Source: Muscardinus avellanarius
Lineage: Eukaryota; Chordata; Mammalia; Rodentia; Gliridae
Assembly (NCBI GenBank): GCA_963383645.1
Contig: OY726559.1
Coordinates: 109,886,235-109,950,234 of the forward strand
Direction of reading: 5' to 3'
DNA length: 64,000 nt
Shown: one piece after another, positions 34,492 to 44,419 of the stretch
Numbering within the stretch: the stretch's first letter is position 1
How the letters are laid out: every line of letters begins with the position of its first letter
Made by a program: the position numbers and the translations under genes
Notes under the pieces: model-generated
Databases searched by the model: none
What the model was told of the DNA's origin: nothing
Seen by the model: the letters and a program-made list of their open reading frames with translations, nothing else

Positions 34492-34499
34492 TATTATTT

Positions 34500-34610
34500 A
34501 TTTCAAAACAGGGTCTTACTAGGTTGCTGGAGGGCTTGCTAGGTTGCCAAAGCTGGCCTCGAACCTGTGATCCTCCTGCCGCAGCCTTCAAGGGCTGTGG
34601 TTCCACGTGT
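34500..34610 (-). repeat. SINE left-monomer fragment, older type
   Basis: TTTCAAAACAGGGTCTTAC through TCCTCCTGCCGCAGCC is an antisense left monomer. Confidence 0.65.
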
Positions 34611-35197
34611 GCCCAGGAGCCGCCCCCCTGCTTTCGAAGGCTGAGTGCTATTCCGTTGTTTGTGGGGCCGCATTTGGTGTGTTCCTTCATCCCCTGCTGC
34701 GGGCTTGAGCTACTTTGGCCTTCGGCCCCCCTGCACATGGCTGCACTCGGTCTTACTGGGTCAGGAGGTGCAAAAAGATTTCTTGCGAACCCTTCCTAAG
34801 GAGCGCTGGCCAAGGTCCTTGCGGCTCTCCCCTGGAGAAGCGCTAGCGTCCAGCGGTGTAGCCAGCATGCACTTTGGAATTGCCCACCATGGTCTGCAGT
34901 AGCACGGCCACAGGCTCCTCGAGGAAGGGGCCAGGCCTCACGGAGCAGGCCACCGTGATTTGCTTTTGCAAACTGACTCCTCTCCTCTTGGCGAGGTCTC
35001 CTCCGAGCACCTGGACTTGCTGGCAGGTCTTGGCTCGCCTCTGCGGGCACCGTGGGGCCACGGGAAGGACCTTAGAGCCAAGGACAGAGAGTGAGGGGTC
35101 TCGTTATGTCACTAACCAAGTGATTTGTGGCTGGGGTGACCGAGGCACCAGGGGTCCTGTGGGGGAAAATAGAGTTTGGTTAAAAATCAGCTATGAG
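34611..35197. other. Unique intron
   Basis: No exon or repeat is recognised. Confidence 0.4.
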
Positions 35198-35398
35198 CCA
35201 GGCGTGGTGGCGCACGCTGGTGATCCCAGCATTTGGGAGGCTGAAACTGGAGGATCCAGGTTTGCAGACAGCCTCAGCTACTTAGCGAGGCCCTTCGCAA
35301 CTCAGTGAGACCCTGTTTCATAAATAAAGAATAAAAAATAGGGCTGGAGGTGTAGCTTGGAGACAGAATGCCCCTGAGTTCCACCCCCAGTATAAAAG
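35198..35398 (+). repeat. B1-dID-like SINE, young type
   Basis: A complete dimer runs from GCCAGGCGTGGTGG to GAGTTCCACCCCCAGTAT, followed by a GA-rich tail to 35455. Confidence 0.92.
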
Positions 35399-35455
35399 GA
35401 GAGGGAGGGAGGGAGGAAGGAGAGAGAAGGAGAGAAAGAGAAAGAGAGAGAGAGT

Positions 35456-36426
35456 GGGGGGGCTCCAGCCACTGGCTGCATGTCTGTTCCTGGCTCCCTT
35501 GGGCTCTGCCGCCCGGCTCTGCTTTCCTGAGCCTTGCGGAGTGGCAGGGCACACCGGGTTCCCACGCTGCTGTTCCTATCCAAGGTCCTAAGGCTCTTTA
35601 TGATACCCAAACACTTTCTCCTGGGCCTTCCAGTCTGCAGCTGGCTTCCTGGACTTGGATTGCTTTGTCCTTTCAAGGTCGGGTCCCGTAGGACGCGATC
35701 TGTCCTTGCTGGTGCGACTGTGGCCGGCAGGGCTGGGCAGTTGGCAGAGCCCTGGGGCTGGCACCGGCCTACGGGAGGCTGGCCTGAGCCACAGACAGTG
35801 GCACCAGCTGCCCCGCTTGTCTTTCAGCTCTTGCAAAGCCCAGGCAGATCGGAATCCTTCTCCAAGGAACTCGGAAGCTTGCCGTGAGCCCTCTCCGTGC
35901 AGCTCCGCCCGGGAGCAGTCTAGTCTGGAAAGGCGGTACCTGCTCCGCCCCGGGGGCCCCTTTTCTTCCCTCTTCTTCTCTTCCTCTCTCCAGACCCGTT
36001 TTTCTCAGCCCTGTGAGTGTGCCGACATGTTTGCCTATGTGACGCGTATCACCGTGTAAATAACTGGCTTCGTGATGAGCATCCAAGCATTTCCAGGCAC
36101 TTGAGTTTTTGGAGACCGTGGGAGGCAGGGGCGTGGACGCAGAGCCGTGGGCAGCACTCGGTGCCGGCAGTGTGATGGGGCCTGGGGCCCTGCTTCCCAC
36201 GCTATCCGCCTTGGGATGCTCCAGAGCATCCCACCCGTGTCCCTAGGACACCGTGACCTGTGACCACAGGACCCGTGTTGTGGCCGTCATTGAGATCCTG
36301 GGGAAAACTGACCGCGCTTGCCTGTCGTGATGGGGCCACAGGCCAGGAGCCACCTGGGGCTGTGCGCAAAGCGATGGCGTCAGAGGCTGTTTTCCAATTT
36401 TCCAAGAGAACATACAGTTGTATTTC
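35456..36426. other. Unique intron, GC-rich
   Basis: This is nearly 1 kb without repeats. Overlapping open frames of up to 144 codons lack known domains and splice context. Confidence 0.4.
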
Positions 36427-36746
36427 CAGTTCTTTTTTTTTTTTTTTTTCAGTACTGGGGAAGGAAACCTGGGGCATTCTACCTTCAAGCTACACCTGCA
36501 GCCCTATTTTTTAGTCTTCTTTTTTATTTTTTTTATTTTTATTTTTGCAGTACTGGGGATGGAATCCAGGGGCATTCTACCTCAAAGCTCCATCCCAGCC
36601 CTATTTTTGATCCTTTATTTGGAAACAGGGTCTCACTGAGTTGCAGAGGGTCTTACTAAGTAGCTGAGGTTGTCCGTGAACCGCGATCCTCCTGTCTCAG
36701 CCTCCCGAATGCTGGGATTACAAGCATGCGCCACCACATTCCGGCT
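36427..36746 (-). repeat. SINE with two right monomers
   Basis: A right monomer at 36427-36512 and a complete antisense dimer at 36547-36746 are joined by a T/A linker. No orphan left monomer follows. Confidence 0.6.
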
Positions 36747-36819
36747 TGGAACTGTAACTTTAACTGCAGTGTTTGACTTGTTTGATAGGTTTGGCTAGGT
36801 CTTCAGTACCCTTCTCTTG

Positions 36820-36900
36820 CCGGGCGTGGTGGTACACACTTGTAATCCCAGCATTTGGGAGGCTGAGACAGGAATATCCGGGTTCACAGACATCGCAGTT
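36820..36900 (+). repeat. SINE left-monomer fragment
   Basis: GCCGGGCGTGGTGGTACACA to GGGTTCACAGACATCGC is cut before the linker. Confidence 0.75.
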
Positions 36901-37149
36901 TAAAAAAAGATTTTAAAATAGCAGTGATATTAATGGTAATAATAGACCTGGAGACTAAGCCACAGATAAAGGGATTGGGAACAGGTCTTGTGGAGAATAA
37001 CTGAGAATTCCTAATTATTTGTTCACAAGTGAAAGCCCTCGTGTGCAGGCTGGTGCCAGCTGTCCCTGGCGGCTACCGGGCGTGGGATGGAGTGACCAGC
37101 CGGTCGGGCCTGTCCGTCAGCCGTTGTTCTCATTGCTGGGGCTCAGAAT

Positions 37150-37320
37150 ACCTGAGCGCCACAGCTTGAAGGAAGGAACTTCTCTGGGGCTTATAGTTCT
37201 AAAGGTTTCAGTCCATGTTAGGCTAGGTCACACCCGTGGAGTTCAGGAAATGGCAGCAGAGATCAGAGAGAAAAGCAAGGGTCGTATATAATCCCAAGGC
37301 CACCCCCCTCCCCGCACCTC
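37150..37320 (-). mobile_element. MaLR-type LTR fragment
   Basis: AGGTTTCAGTCCATGTTAGG, GAAATGGCAGCAGAGATCAG and CCAAGGCCACCCCC resemble the antisense LTR at 54450-54760. It ends about 350 bp before the first NOS1AP exon. Confidence 0.4.
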
Positions 37321-37394
37321 CACCACGAAGCCCTGCCCGCCTGCCGCACCACCCAGCAGATCCACGAGTCCACTCAGGACTCAGCCACTCAGTC

Positions 37395-37479
37395 CACTCA
37401 GGATATCTGTGAACCACAATCCTTCTGTCTCAGCCTTCCAAATGCTGGGATTACAAGCGTGCGCCACCACACCCGGCTC
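37395..37479 (-). repeat. SINE left-monomer fragment
   Basis: GAACCACAATCCTTCTGTC to GCGCCACCACACCCGGCT is an antisense left-monomer 5' half, 200 bp before the first NOS1AP exon. Confidence 0.75.
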
Positions 37480-37675
37480 TCATGACTGTGTTTTAAGTCT
37501 ATTCCTGTCGCCCCAGCTACTGACTGGGTAGTGACATCGATGGCCATTGCTCTAGCCCAGGATGCCCCCTGATGCCCAGCAAGTGCACCCACCGGCTCTT
37601 TGACACTCCAGCCGCCCTGTGTGGCCAGGCAGGTGCACCATCTAATCAGCTGCTCTGTTCTCTTCTCCTTTGCAG

Positions 37676-37768
37676 TATGAGTTCAAGGCCAAGAACATCA
37701 AGAAGAAGAAAGTGACCATCATGGTCTCGGTGGATGGAGTGAAAGTTATTCTGAAGAAGAAGAAGAAG
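37676..37768 (+). CDS. NOS1AP: NOS1AP coding exon, PTB domain first visible part (probably exon 3)
   Basis: This 93-nt exon encodes 31 residues, from [17 protein letters not shown] to [10 protein letters not shown], and both ends are in phase 0. It is preceded by a pyrimidine-rich tract ending in TTTGCAG and followed by the donor GTAAGT. A branch-like CTAAT lies about 30 nt upstream. The protein is a strand-rich part of the NOS1AP PTB/PID domain, the module reported to bind Dexras1, while the distant C-terminus binds the nNOS PDZ domain. Thr in VTIMV replaces Ser of the human protein as I recall it. The exon ends in five lysines encoded only by AAG, a purine-rich run that could act as a splicing enhancer. 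The exon number is from memory of the human gene. Confidence 0.95.
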
Positions 37769-37897
37769 GTAAGTGCCCTGGACCAGGCCTGTGGGAGAGA
37801 GGAGACTGGAGGCAGGTGTGGCGCCTCTTCCTGTACAATGCTCTCTGGACGATCGCCCTTCCCTGGGTAGGCCCTCTGTTGTTGTTTTGTTTTTGTT

Positions 37898-38036
37898 TTT
37901 GTGGTATTGGGGATGGAACCCAGGGCATTCTACCTCTGAGCTACAACCCCAGCCCTATTTTTTTTTCTTTATTTTTACTAGTGAAACAGAGTCTCACTGA
38001 GTTGCAGAGGGCCTCACTAAGTAGCTGAGGCTGTCC
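37898..38036 (-). repeat. SINE truncated in its left monomer
   Basis: The antisense right monomer and linker stop after AGTAGCTGAGGCTGTCC, where a 28-bp tandem duplication begins. It lies only about 130 bp downstream of the exon donor at 37769. Confidence 0.88.
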
Positions 38037-38085
38037 ACAGTGGGGGCGTGGACGAGAGCTGTCCACAGTGGGGGCGTGGACGAGA
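38030..38085 (+). repeat. 28-bp direct tandem duplication
   Basis: GCTGTCCACAGTGGGGGCGT plus GGACGAGA occurs twice without mismatch, at 38030-38057 and 38058-38085. The first unit overlaps the broken SINE. Confidence 0.92.
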
Positions 38086-38894
38086 GCAGGCCCCTTGGGA
38101 GCTGTCCCTGTCTGCTGCCCCCGGAGCGAGCCTCAGCCCACCGGTGTCCATGCCCTCTTCCCCCATCCCATGTGCAGAGAGTGCGTAGCCATGGCACCAT
38201 CTTGAGACCTCCCCTCCCAACGCCTATGCCTGTTAAGTCCCCGGGCTAGCAACCACAAAGGACTACTGCGGCTTTACCTTCAGCAAGAGCTATCCCTTGA
38301 GGAAAAGAGGGCGGTGCCACCAGCTCCCAGCTTGGGGGGGGGGGCTGCTTCCTCATGTGTCACGTGGCCAGATTGCTCTTCGGGGGAGGGGAGCCGCCTC
38401 AGCTCCCGCCCACACCAGCTGGTAACTCATTACCATTACCGTCCCTGGGCACTTCCCAGGTGGTAGGACCCCTCCACACCCTAGCCCATCCTTTCTTAGT
38501 CTTGGCGGGCATTTCCCTTGCTGGCAGTTTCCTTGCTGACGACCCCTCCCTTGCCAGGGACCCAGCTGTCATCTTTTCCATCTGAGAAGCGCAGTTACCC
38601 CACGATAGGCTTTTGACCTTGGGATGCTAACTCACTCACGTTGCCGGAGCTTTAAAAAGGCTGGTGTATCAACTGAGCCAACGATTTCTTAATTCACTGA
38701 GACAGAGGACGGTCTCCTAGACCCAGTACTCTCCTCAGCCTGGTGCGATGGGTGGGATTCAGAATGTTCCCTGACCTGCTGTGTTAGACAAGGCAGATGT
38801 AAAAAGCCAACCATACAAACAAACGAGCAAAAAATCCCAACCAAACTCTGAAATTTAAAACATTTCTGGTCCCAAGCATTCTGGATTCTCAGCC
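38086..38894. other. Unique intron
   Basis: A 9-G run lies at 38335-38343. No exon or repeat is recognised. Confidence 0.4.
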
Positions 38895-39165
38895 AACAGT
38901 AACAGTCTGGCAGGGGCATGGCCTCATCCCTGGAGCAAGCCTCGGCCCTGCTGGAGGTGGGATGGGTCCCTGGAGCTATGGCCAAGGACAGCGGTCCCTG
39001 GCTGTTGTGTCTTCCTGCTTCTCTTGTGCACGTGCTGTCTCCTGCTCAGCCCAGCATGGACCGACCCCTCCGAAACCTCCAACACTATGAGCAGATAAAC
39101 CCTGCTTCCTCTAGGTGTGGTCATCAGGTATTTTGGTTCACAGCAGTAAGTGTGCTGACGGGAAC
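38895..39165 (+). mobile_element. MaLR-type LTR, 3' part
   Basis: ACCTCCAACACTATGAGCAG, ATAAACCCTGCTTCCTC and CAGGTATTTTGGTTCACAGC match the 3' end order of MLT1/MST-like LTRs. Confidence 0.5.
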
Positions 39166-40214
39166 CGCTGGAGGCACCAGGCGTGTGTGCACTTCTGTTC
39201 ACTTGGATTTGAGTTAAGTTTCAAGGTCCACTGCCCAGGAGATCTGTCTCTTTCGGGTGACTTGGTGCCCTCAGCATGCCGCCATGGAATGGCTTCCTGG
39301 CTTTGCCCTTAGAGGACAGTCTCCGCTGTTCCCCATCTCATGGCTTCCCGTGTTCCATGCACTCTGCCAGCCACTGTTAGCTCTCGGCCTGCGAGAAAAT
39401 CAGGGTGTTACCTGGGAGAGGAGCCACCCGTCTCCGAGGGCAGGAAAGCTGGCCTGCAGCCCCATTCCCCTGAGGGCACAGGAGGCCCACAGCCCACTCT
39501 GAAATGCCATGCTTGGTGGTCTCTGAGTTCACCCAGCCACTGGTCCAAGAGAAGACGACCTGGCAGGTCTTTTCTGGCCTGGCTTTTCAGGTGCCAGGCA
39601 TGGGTGACGGGGGACTCTCACCTCGCTTCCTGCACCCACGTGCGAGGCCATTTCAGGGCCTGGCTGATTTGGGTGATGCCTGTAATTACAGCACGTTTCC
39701 TGCCGCATGGCCAGATGAATGCATGCTAACAGCAATCAGCTCGCTTGTCATCTCGTCCCCACGTGGCATCCCCAGCTTCCGAGCTGCTGCCAAGCACCAG
39801 CACACACACACACCCTCCCTGTCATAGAGCAGAGAAGGGGCGAGCAGGTGCCCCGTGGTGTCAGTGCACTGTTTTCCCAAGGAGAGGTGTGCCCGGCAAA
39901 CATCACCAGTGGCCACCCAAGCTGTTGCCAGGCAGCCACAGGTAGAACAAGACGTGTGGCTCCTGCCCAGCTCAGCCGTACCCTGTGCAGCCTGGCACCA
40001 ATGACCAAGGGCCGGCGCCTGTGCTGGGCCAGTTGGCGGAAGCGCCCAGCAGGCCTCACCTGCACACAGCACGGTGGTCTTCCCCCAGCTGCTGTAGCCG
40101 GTCAGAAGGAGCTCTGGGCTGCAGCCCCTGGCCCCAGTTCCCGCCGCTGAGCTCTAACCCCTGGTCTGGCCTCTCTGAGCGACATCTGTACCTGGTCTGG
40201 GTAATCATATTATC
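39166..40214. other. Unique intron
   Basis: This is 1 kb without repeats. Open frames of up to 143 codons on both strands lack recognisable domains. Confidence 0.4.
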
Positions 40215-40392
40215 TTTTTTTTTTTTTTCAGTACTGGAGATGGAACCCGGGGGCATTCTACCTCTGAGCTCCACCCCCAGCCCTATTTTTTATTTTTATT
40301 TTGAAACAGGGTCTCACTGAGTTGCAAAAAAATAACTGAGGCTGGCTGCGAACCACAATCCTCCTCCCTCAGCCTCCCAAATACTGCACACA
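40215..40392 (-). repeat. B1-dID-like SINE, young type with deletion
   Basis: The antisense dimer has an A run replacing GGGCCTCACTAAGTAGC in the left monomer and lacks its head. Confidence 0.85.
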
Positions 40393-40395
40393 TAG

Positions 40396-40535
40396 CCCCA
40401 TTTTTGATTTTGAGACAGAGTCTTGCTAAGTTACTGAGGGTCCGGCTTAGTTGCTGAGGCTGGCCTTGAACCTGCGATCTTCCTGTCTCAGCCTCCTGAG
40501 TACTGGGATGACAGGTGTGAGCTACTGCACCTGGC
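40396..40535 (-). repeat. SINE left monomer, older type
   Basis: TTTGAGACAGAGTCTTGC to GTGAGCTACTGCACCTGGC is an antisense left monomer, possibly the outer half of an interrupted element. Confidence 0.75.
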
Positions 40536-40890
40536 AGAACCATGCTTTTTGGTGCTGGTGTGTAAATGTGGGTCTCCTGTGCGTATTCAGGTATCTGAGC
40601 GCCCGTGGAGCTGTAGAGCAAGCTGATCCTTGGGCTGAGTGGGCTCTGTCGTCTTCCAGTTCTCTGGCTGGACAGGGAGCTTACAAGGTTGTCCACCTCC
40701 CATGGCAGCCCCGGGCCTCCTCTCTCTCCTCCACCCCCACATAAGTGGTCAGTGGCGTCTGCTCCCTGCATAGAGAGAGGCGTGTTTATAAGGACCCTCA
40801 ACCCTCGAGGGGTCTTGCAAGCGCAGGGCCCTGCCCATGAACCCAGCACTTGCCTGGACCCCTGGCATCCATGGGATGTGTTCATGGGAC

Positions 40891-41829
40891 TGTTGGGGTG
40901 CCAGATATGTTAGGGTGAGTTCTCGGCTCAGGAACTCGGGGGTCTGCAGGGTCCTTGGCTAACGTGACAGAAAAGAATTTGAGCACGCGCCAGTTAGACA
41001 CATAGACAGAGGTTTATTGGGGAAAGGGAGGAAATACACATTCAAGAGAGAATGCGGGCCCCTCAAGATGAGGAAGGCATTTGAGGAAGTTTCTCTTCTT
41101 ATAGGGGACTTTCGTGAGGGGTGGGCTAGAGACGGTCTGTGAGGATGAGCTCAGTCCGGTAGTCCCAAGGCGGTTTATGGTGGGCTGGTGGTCTGGCAGC
41201 CTTAGGGTGGATGAGCTCAGTCCAGTGGTCCCGAGGCGCTTCCTGATGGTCTGTGGTCTGGTCAGCCTCAGGGTGGATGATCTTGTGTTGATTGGGGTCC
41301 TCATTAGTTGATTGACGGATAAGCTGAGATATCCTAAATTATAGGTTTTCTCAGAAATATTGTTAACTCTAGGAGCTACAGGTTTCCCAGGAATTTATGG
41401 TAGAGTCAGGCCTGGGAAAGAGAAGTGGTTTGTGGACTAGAGGCTGAAGCACTTCAGCTCCAGGTTCTTATATCAAAGTTATATTTTTACTTTTCCTTCC
41501 TGTCTCCTTTCTACCTACTTATTCCTTCTATCCTACAACAGCATGAGGATGTTGTAAGTACCTCGTGGGGGATGTGATGAAGTCCAGCTTCTCCCTCTTG
41601 AGTCTCTGGTCTCCCCCTCCTCTCCTGTCAATCAGTTGACAAGCACAGTGGTCCCGAGCTCTCCAAGGATGGGCAGGCCTCTGTGGGGAGGAACTGCGCC
41701 TTCCTGGTGGAGGCAGGACCTGTGCAGGTGCTGTGATCTGCAGGCGTGTTGACCTGCCCAAGCAGTAGGCAGCACACAATCATCTCATCTCACCAAGATG
41801 TAAGAACCACCTTTCGGGTTCTATTAACA
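40891..41829 (-). mobile_element. Probable solo LTR of an endogenous retrovirus
   Basis: On the - strand the block would start TGTTAATAGAACCCG and end CACCCCAACA (or CACCCTAACA at 40908). It has a polyadenylation signal, read as TTTATTGGGG on the + strand near 41020. The signal is followed by U5-like sequence. No internal retroviral gene is present. No clear target duplication was found, so the borders are provisional. Confidence 0.45.
41143..41290. repeat. 66-bp tandem repeat in the LTR-like element
   Basis: GGATGAGCTCAGTCC begins units at 41143 and 41209, and a third, partial unit starts at 41275. The spacing is exactly 66 bp both times and the units differ by substitutions. This looks like a duplicated U3 block. 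Confidence 0.8.
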
Positions 41830-42249
41830 AGTGTCTAAAAAGGCTGAAAAGGCTGTCTTCTTGGTCCAGTGCCAGCAGATAAGGACGCTCAGATGCCTCC
41901 TGAGCCTCAGGCTGGATTTGTGGTGTGAACCCAGCCACTGAGCTCATTAGCTTTGCTTTGATGTTTCTTAGAACATTTTCTTCAACCGCCAGCGAGGCCC
42001 AAGGACTTCTCCTTTCTGTCTCCCTGATAATGCTTACTTATTATAATTCTGAAATCACATTATAACACCATTTTCTGGGTGTCATAATGAAACCCTGAAT
42101 AAGAAAAATTAGCCTTGCACTTCATGCAAAGGGGGGTTTTCTACTCGAGGAATTAAAAGGCCTTGGTTTTACGTGATCTCTCTTATAAGCCAGTGACTTT
42201 GAAGGGATTCCGTCAGGAGACATCATGAGAGCCCTCATCATTCTCATCA
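41830..42249. other. Unique intron
   Basis: No exon or recognised repeat is seen. The first part could belong to the LTR-like element. Confidence 0.4.
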
Positions 42250-42295
42250 ACACATAGCTCAGAAGTAGGATGCCTCTGGGTTCCATCCCCAGCAT
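42250..42295 (+). repeat. SINE right-monomer fragment
   Basis: ATAGCTCAGAAGTAGGATG and GGGTTCCATCCCCAGC keep the A and B box regions. The CT array starts in its tail. Confidence 0.75.
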
Positions 42296-42557
42296 CTCTC
42301 TCGCCCCTCTCTCCTTCTCTCTCTCTCTGTCTCTCTCTCCTTCTCTCTCTCTCTCTGTCTCTCTCTCCTTCTCTCTCTCTCTGTCTCTCTCTCCTTCTCT
42401 CTCTCTCTGTCTCTCTCTCTGTCTCTCTCTCTCTGTCTCTCTCTGTCTCTCTCTCTCTGTCTCTCTCTCTGTCTCTCTGTCTCTCTCTCTCTGTCTCTCT
42501 CTCTGTCTCTCTCTGTCTCTCTCTCTGTCTCTCTCTCTGTCTCTCTCTGTCTCTCTC

Positions 42558-42591
<34 letters not shown>

Positions 42592-42628
42592 ACATCTCAC
42601 ACACACACACACACTCACACACACACAC
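42295..42628 (+). repeat. (CTCTCTGT)n polypyrimidine array with (CA)n end
   Basis: About 300 bp of CT units with regularly placed GT interruptions end in CA repeats. Except for the G of each CTGT, the strand is pure pyrimidine. Confidence 0.95.
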
Positions 42629-42734
42629 GGATATTAGTTATGGACCACTGGATGCAGAGTTAACTATTTTTAATGACACTATATGATGTAGAAAATTGCA
42701 CTGGAGGTGTTTTTTTGGTTTTTGTTTTGTTTGT

Positions 42735-42811
42735 GGACCAGAGACTGAACCCAGGGCTTCATGTATGCTAAGCTTGTGCTGTTCCTCTAAGCAGCACCAC
42801 CCCCAGTCCCA
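42735..42811 (-). repeat. Free ID-like SINE (tRNA-derived)
   Basis: GAACCCAGGGCTTCATG, GCTAAGCTTGTGCT and CACCACCCCCAGTCCC keep the longer tRNA-like spacing of ID elements. This region is shortened in the right monomers elsewhere in the window. Confidence 0.65.
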
Positions 42812-42854
42812 AAGTAGATTTATTTATTTCCCCTATTGGTTGTGAGACTTTTTG

Positions 42855-43042
42855 TTTTGTCCTAAAGATTGAACCCAGGGCTATTCTATCCCTCAGCGAC
42901 GCCCCTAACCCTTTTTATTTTGAAACAGAGTCTCACTAAGTTGCTGAAGGTCTAAGTTACTGAGGCTGGCCTCAAACCTGTGGCCCTTCTGCCTCGGCCT
43001 CCCAAGCACTGAGATTATAGGTGTGCACCATTGCAGCCAGCC
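42855..43042 (-). repeat. B1-dID-like SINE, older type
   Basis: The antisense dimer starts AAGATTGAACCCAGGGC and ends GTGCACCATTGCAGCCAGCC. Confidence 0.85.
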
Positions 43043-43045
43043 TTC

Positions 43046-43588
43046 AGACTCCTTGAGATAAGTGCTGTCCTATCAGAAATGCATAACTAGTAAATCCAGG
43101 GTATCCGGCTCAGAACCTGTGCTGTGTCTCAGGGACCTCAGGTCACCAGGAAGCTGTCTCCCTGCCCCAGCCGTGGAACTGGTTACTATGGAAACAGAAG
43201 ACTAAGATCTAACTGGGTAGGACGGGGCACTCACAGTTATAGAACCAGAATTTAGGAGAAGGGACTTAGAAGGTGATCTGGGCTGGGCCCTCAGTTGATT
43301 GGGCATGGCCGCAGAGCACGAGATGCCCCACAACTGATAGGTCACCCAGCTCGCTACTGATGGGGCCAGCATGGGAATCCATGCCCTCAAAAGGGACCGT
43401 CTTCTTTCTATACCGAGTTGTGTTTGGCGATCTTTACGCTCTGCTACCTCTGCAGTGCGTTCCCCGTGTCTGTAGCTTACACCTGAGGGAGTGTGTTGGC
43501 CTGGGTGCCATGGTTACTGCTCGCTGGAGTCTCTTGAATGAACAGCTCTGGGTCCAAGGTGATGATCATAGGATGATGATGATGATTT
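43046..43588. other. Unique intron, possibly with ancient MIR-like sequence
   Basis: GGACTTAGAAGGTGATCTGG and TAGGTCACCCAGCTCGC are weakly MIR-like. An RFX-like motif lies at 43182-43195. No exon is recognised. Confidence 0.35.
43182..43195. promoter_or_regulatory. RFX X-box-like motif
   Basis: GTTACTATGGAAAC is very close to known RFX-bound X-boxes. It lies in unique intron about 1.9 kb before the next exon. Function is inferred. Confidence 0.3.
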
Positions 43589-43589
43589 T

Positions 43590-43779
43590 TCCCTACTGGG
43601 GATGGAACCCAGGGACATTCTACCTCCAGGCTACACCCCTAGCCCTATTTTTTATGCTTTATTTGGAGACAGGGTCTCACTAGGTTGCAGAAGGTCTCAC
43701 TAAGTAGCTGAGGCTGTCAGTGCACCATGACCCTTCTGCCTCAGCCTCCCAAGTAGTACCTGGATTATGGGTGTATGCC
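43590..43779 (-). repeat. B1-dID-like SINE
   Basis: The antisense dimer has a small insertion (AAGTAGTACCTGGATTATG) and a truncated head. Confidence 0.85.
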
Positions 43780-43896
43780 AGCCTCAGCAACTCAGCAAGA
43801 CACTGTTTCAAAATTAAAAAAGGCTGGAGGGGGTGTAGCTCAGTAGAGGGGTAGAGCACCTCTTGGTTCAATCCCCAATGCTGCAAAAAAAAAAAT
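43780..43896 (+). repeat. SINE 3' part
   Basis: AGCCTCAGCAACTCAGC, the linker and a right monomer with AGCTCAGTAGAGGGGTAGAG end in an A tail. It is joined directly to the antisense copy. Confidence 0.8.
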
Positions 43897-44030
43897 CTAT
43901 GAAGATTTTAAGGAAGCAATCATAAAAATGCTTTCACAAGTACTTACATTACAAATATGCTTGAAGCCAATAAAAAAATAGTCAACCATGGTAGCAAGAA
44001 GTCAGGGAAACACTCCAAGTGAAGGGTCTT
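43897..44030 (+). mobile_element. Possible old L1M-type fragment
   Basis: The A-rich order CAATCATAAAAATGC, ATTACAAATATGCTTGAAG and CCAATAAAAAAATAGTC resembles L1M 5' UTR sequence. The evidence is weak. Confidence 0.3.
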
Positions 44031-44207
44031 TGCAAAACTTGGAATTATATTAAGAAGGTGTAGACTTGCTGTCTGGGTATATCTGAAGGGATTCTTACTT
44101 ACAAAAAGGAATTAATTCCAAAAAGGTCATTTTTAGGTGTTAATATGTTACAGAATAGTGACTAGTAATTATAGGAAGGCGTTTTTTTTTTTTAAATGAC
44201 AACAAGA

Positions 44208-44419
44208 GCCGGGTGTGGTGGTGCACACTTGTAATCCCAGCATTTGGGAGGCTGAGACAGGAGGATTGTGGTTCATGGCCATCCTCAGCTACTTAGGCCC
44301 TTTGCAACTCAGACCCTGTTTCAAAATTAAAAATTAAAAATAGGGAATGGGAGTATAACTCGGAGTTAGAATGCCCCTGGGTTCAGTCCCCAGCACCACA
44401 CAAAATAAAAATAAAAAAT
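44208..44419 (+). repeat. B1-dID-like SINE
   Basis: A complete dimer has the short CTACTTAGGCCCTTTGC centre. It ends GGTTCAGTCCCCAGCACC and an A-rich tail. Confidence 0.9.

Noticed and set aside
42250..42295. tRNA-like A and B boxes, seen here and in many other places
   Set aside because: They belong to SINE right monomers. None can fold into a complete tRNA cloverleaf.
42213..42593. Arg-Glu-rich antisense frame resembling an RE-domain protein
   Set aside because: It is the translation of the CT array and has no flanking coding sequence.
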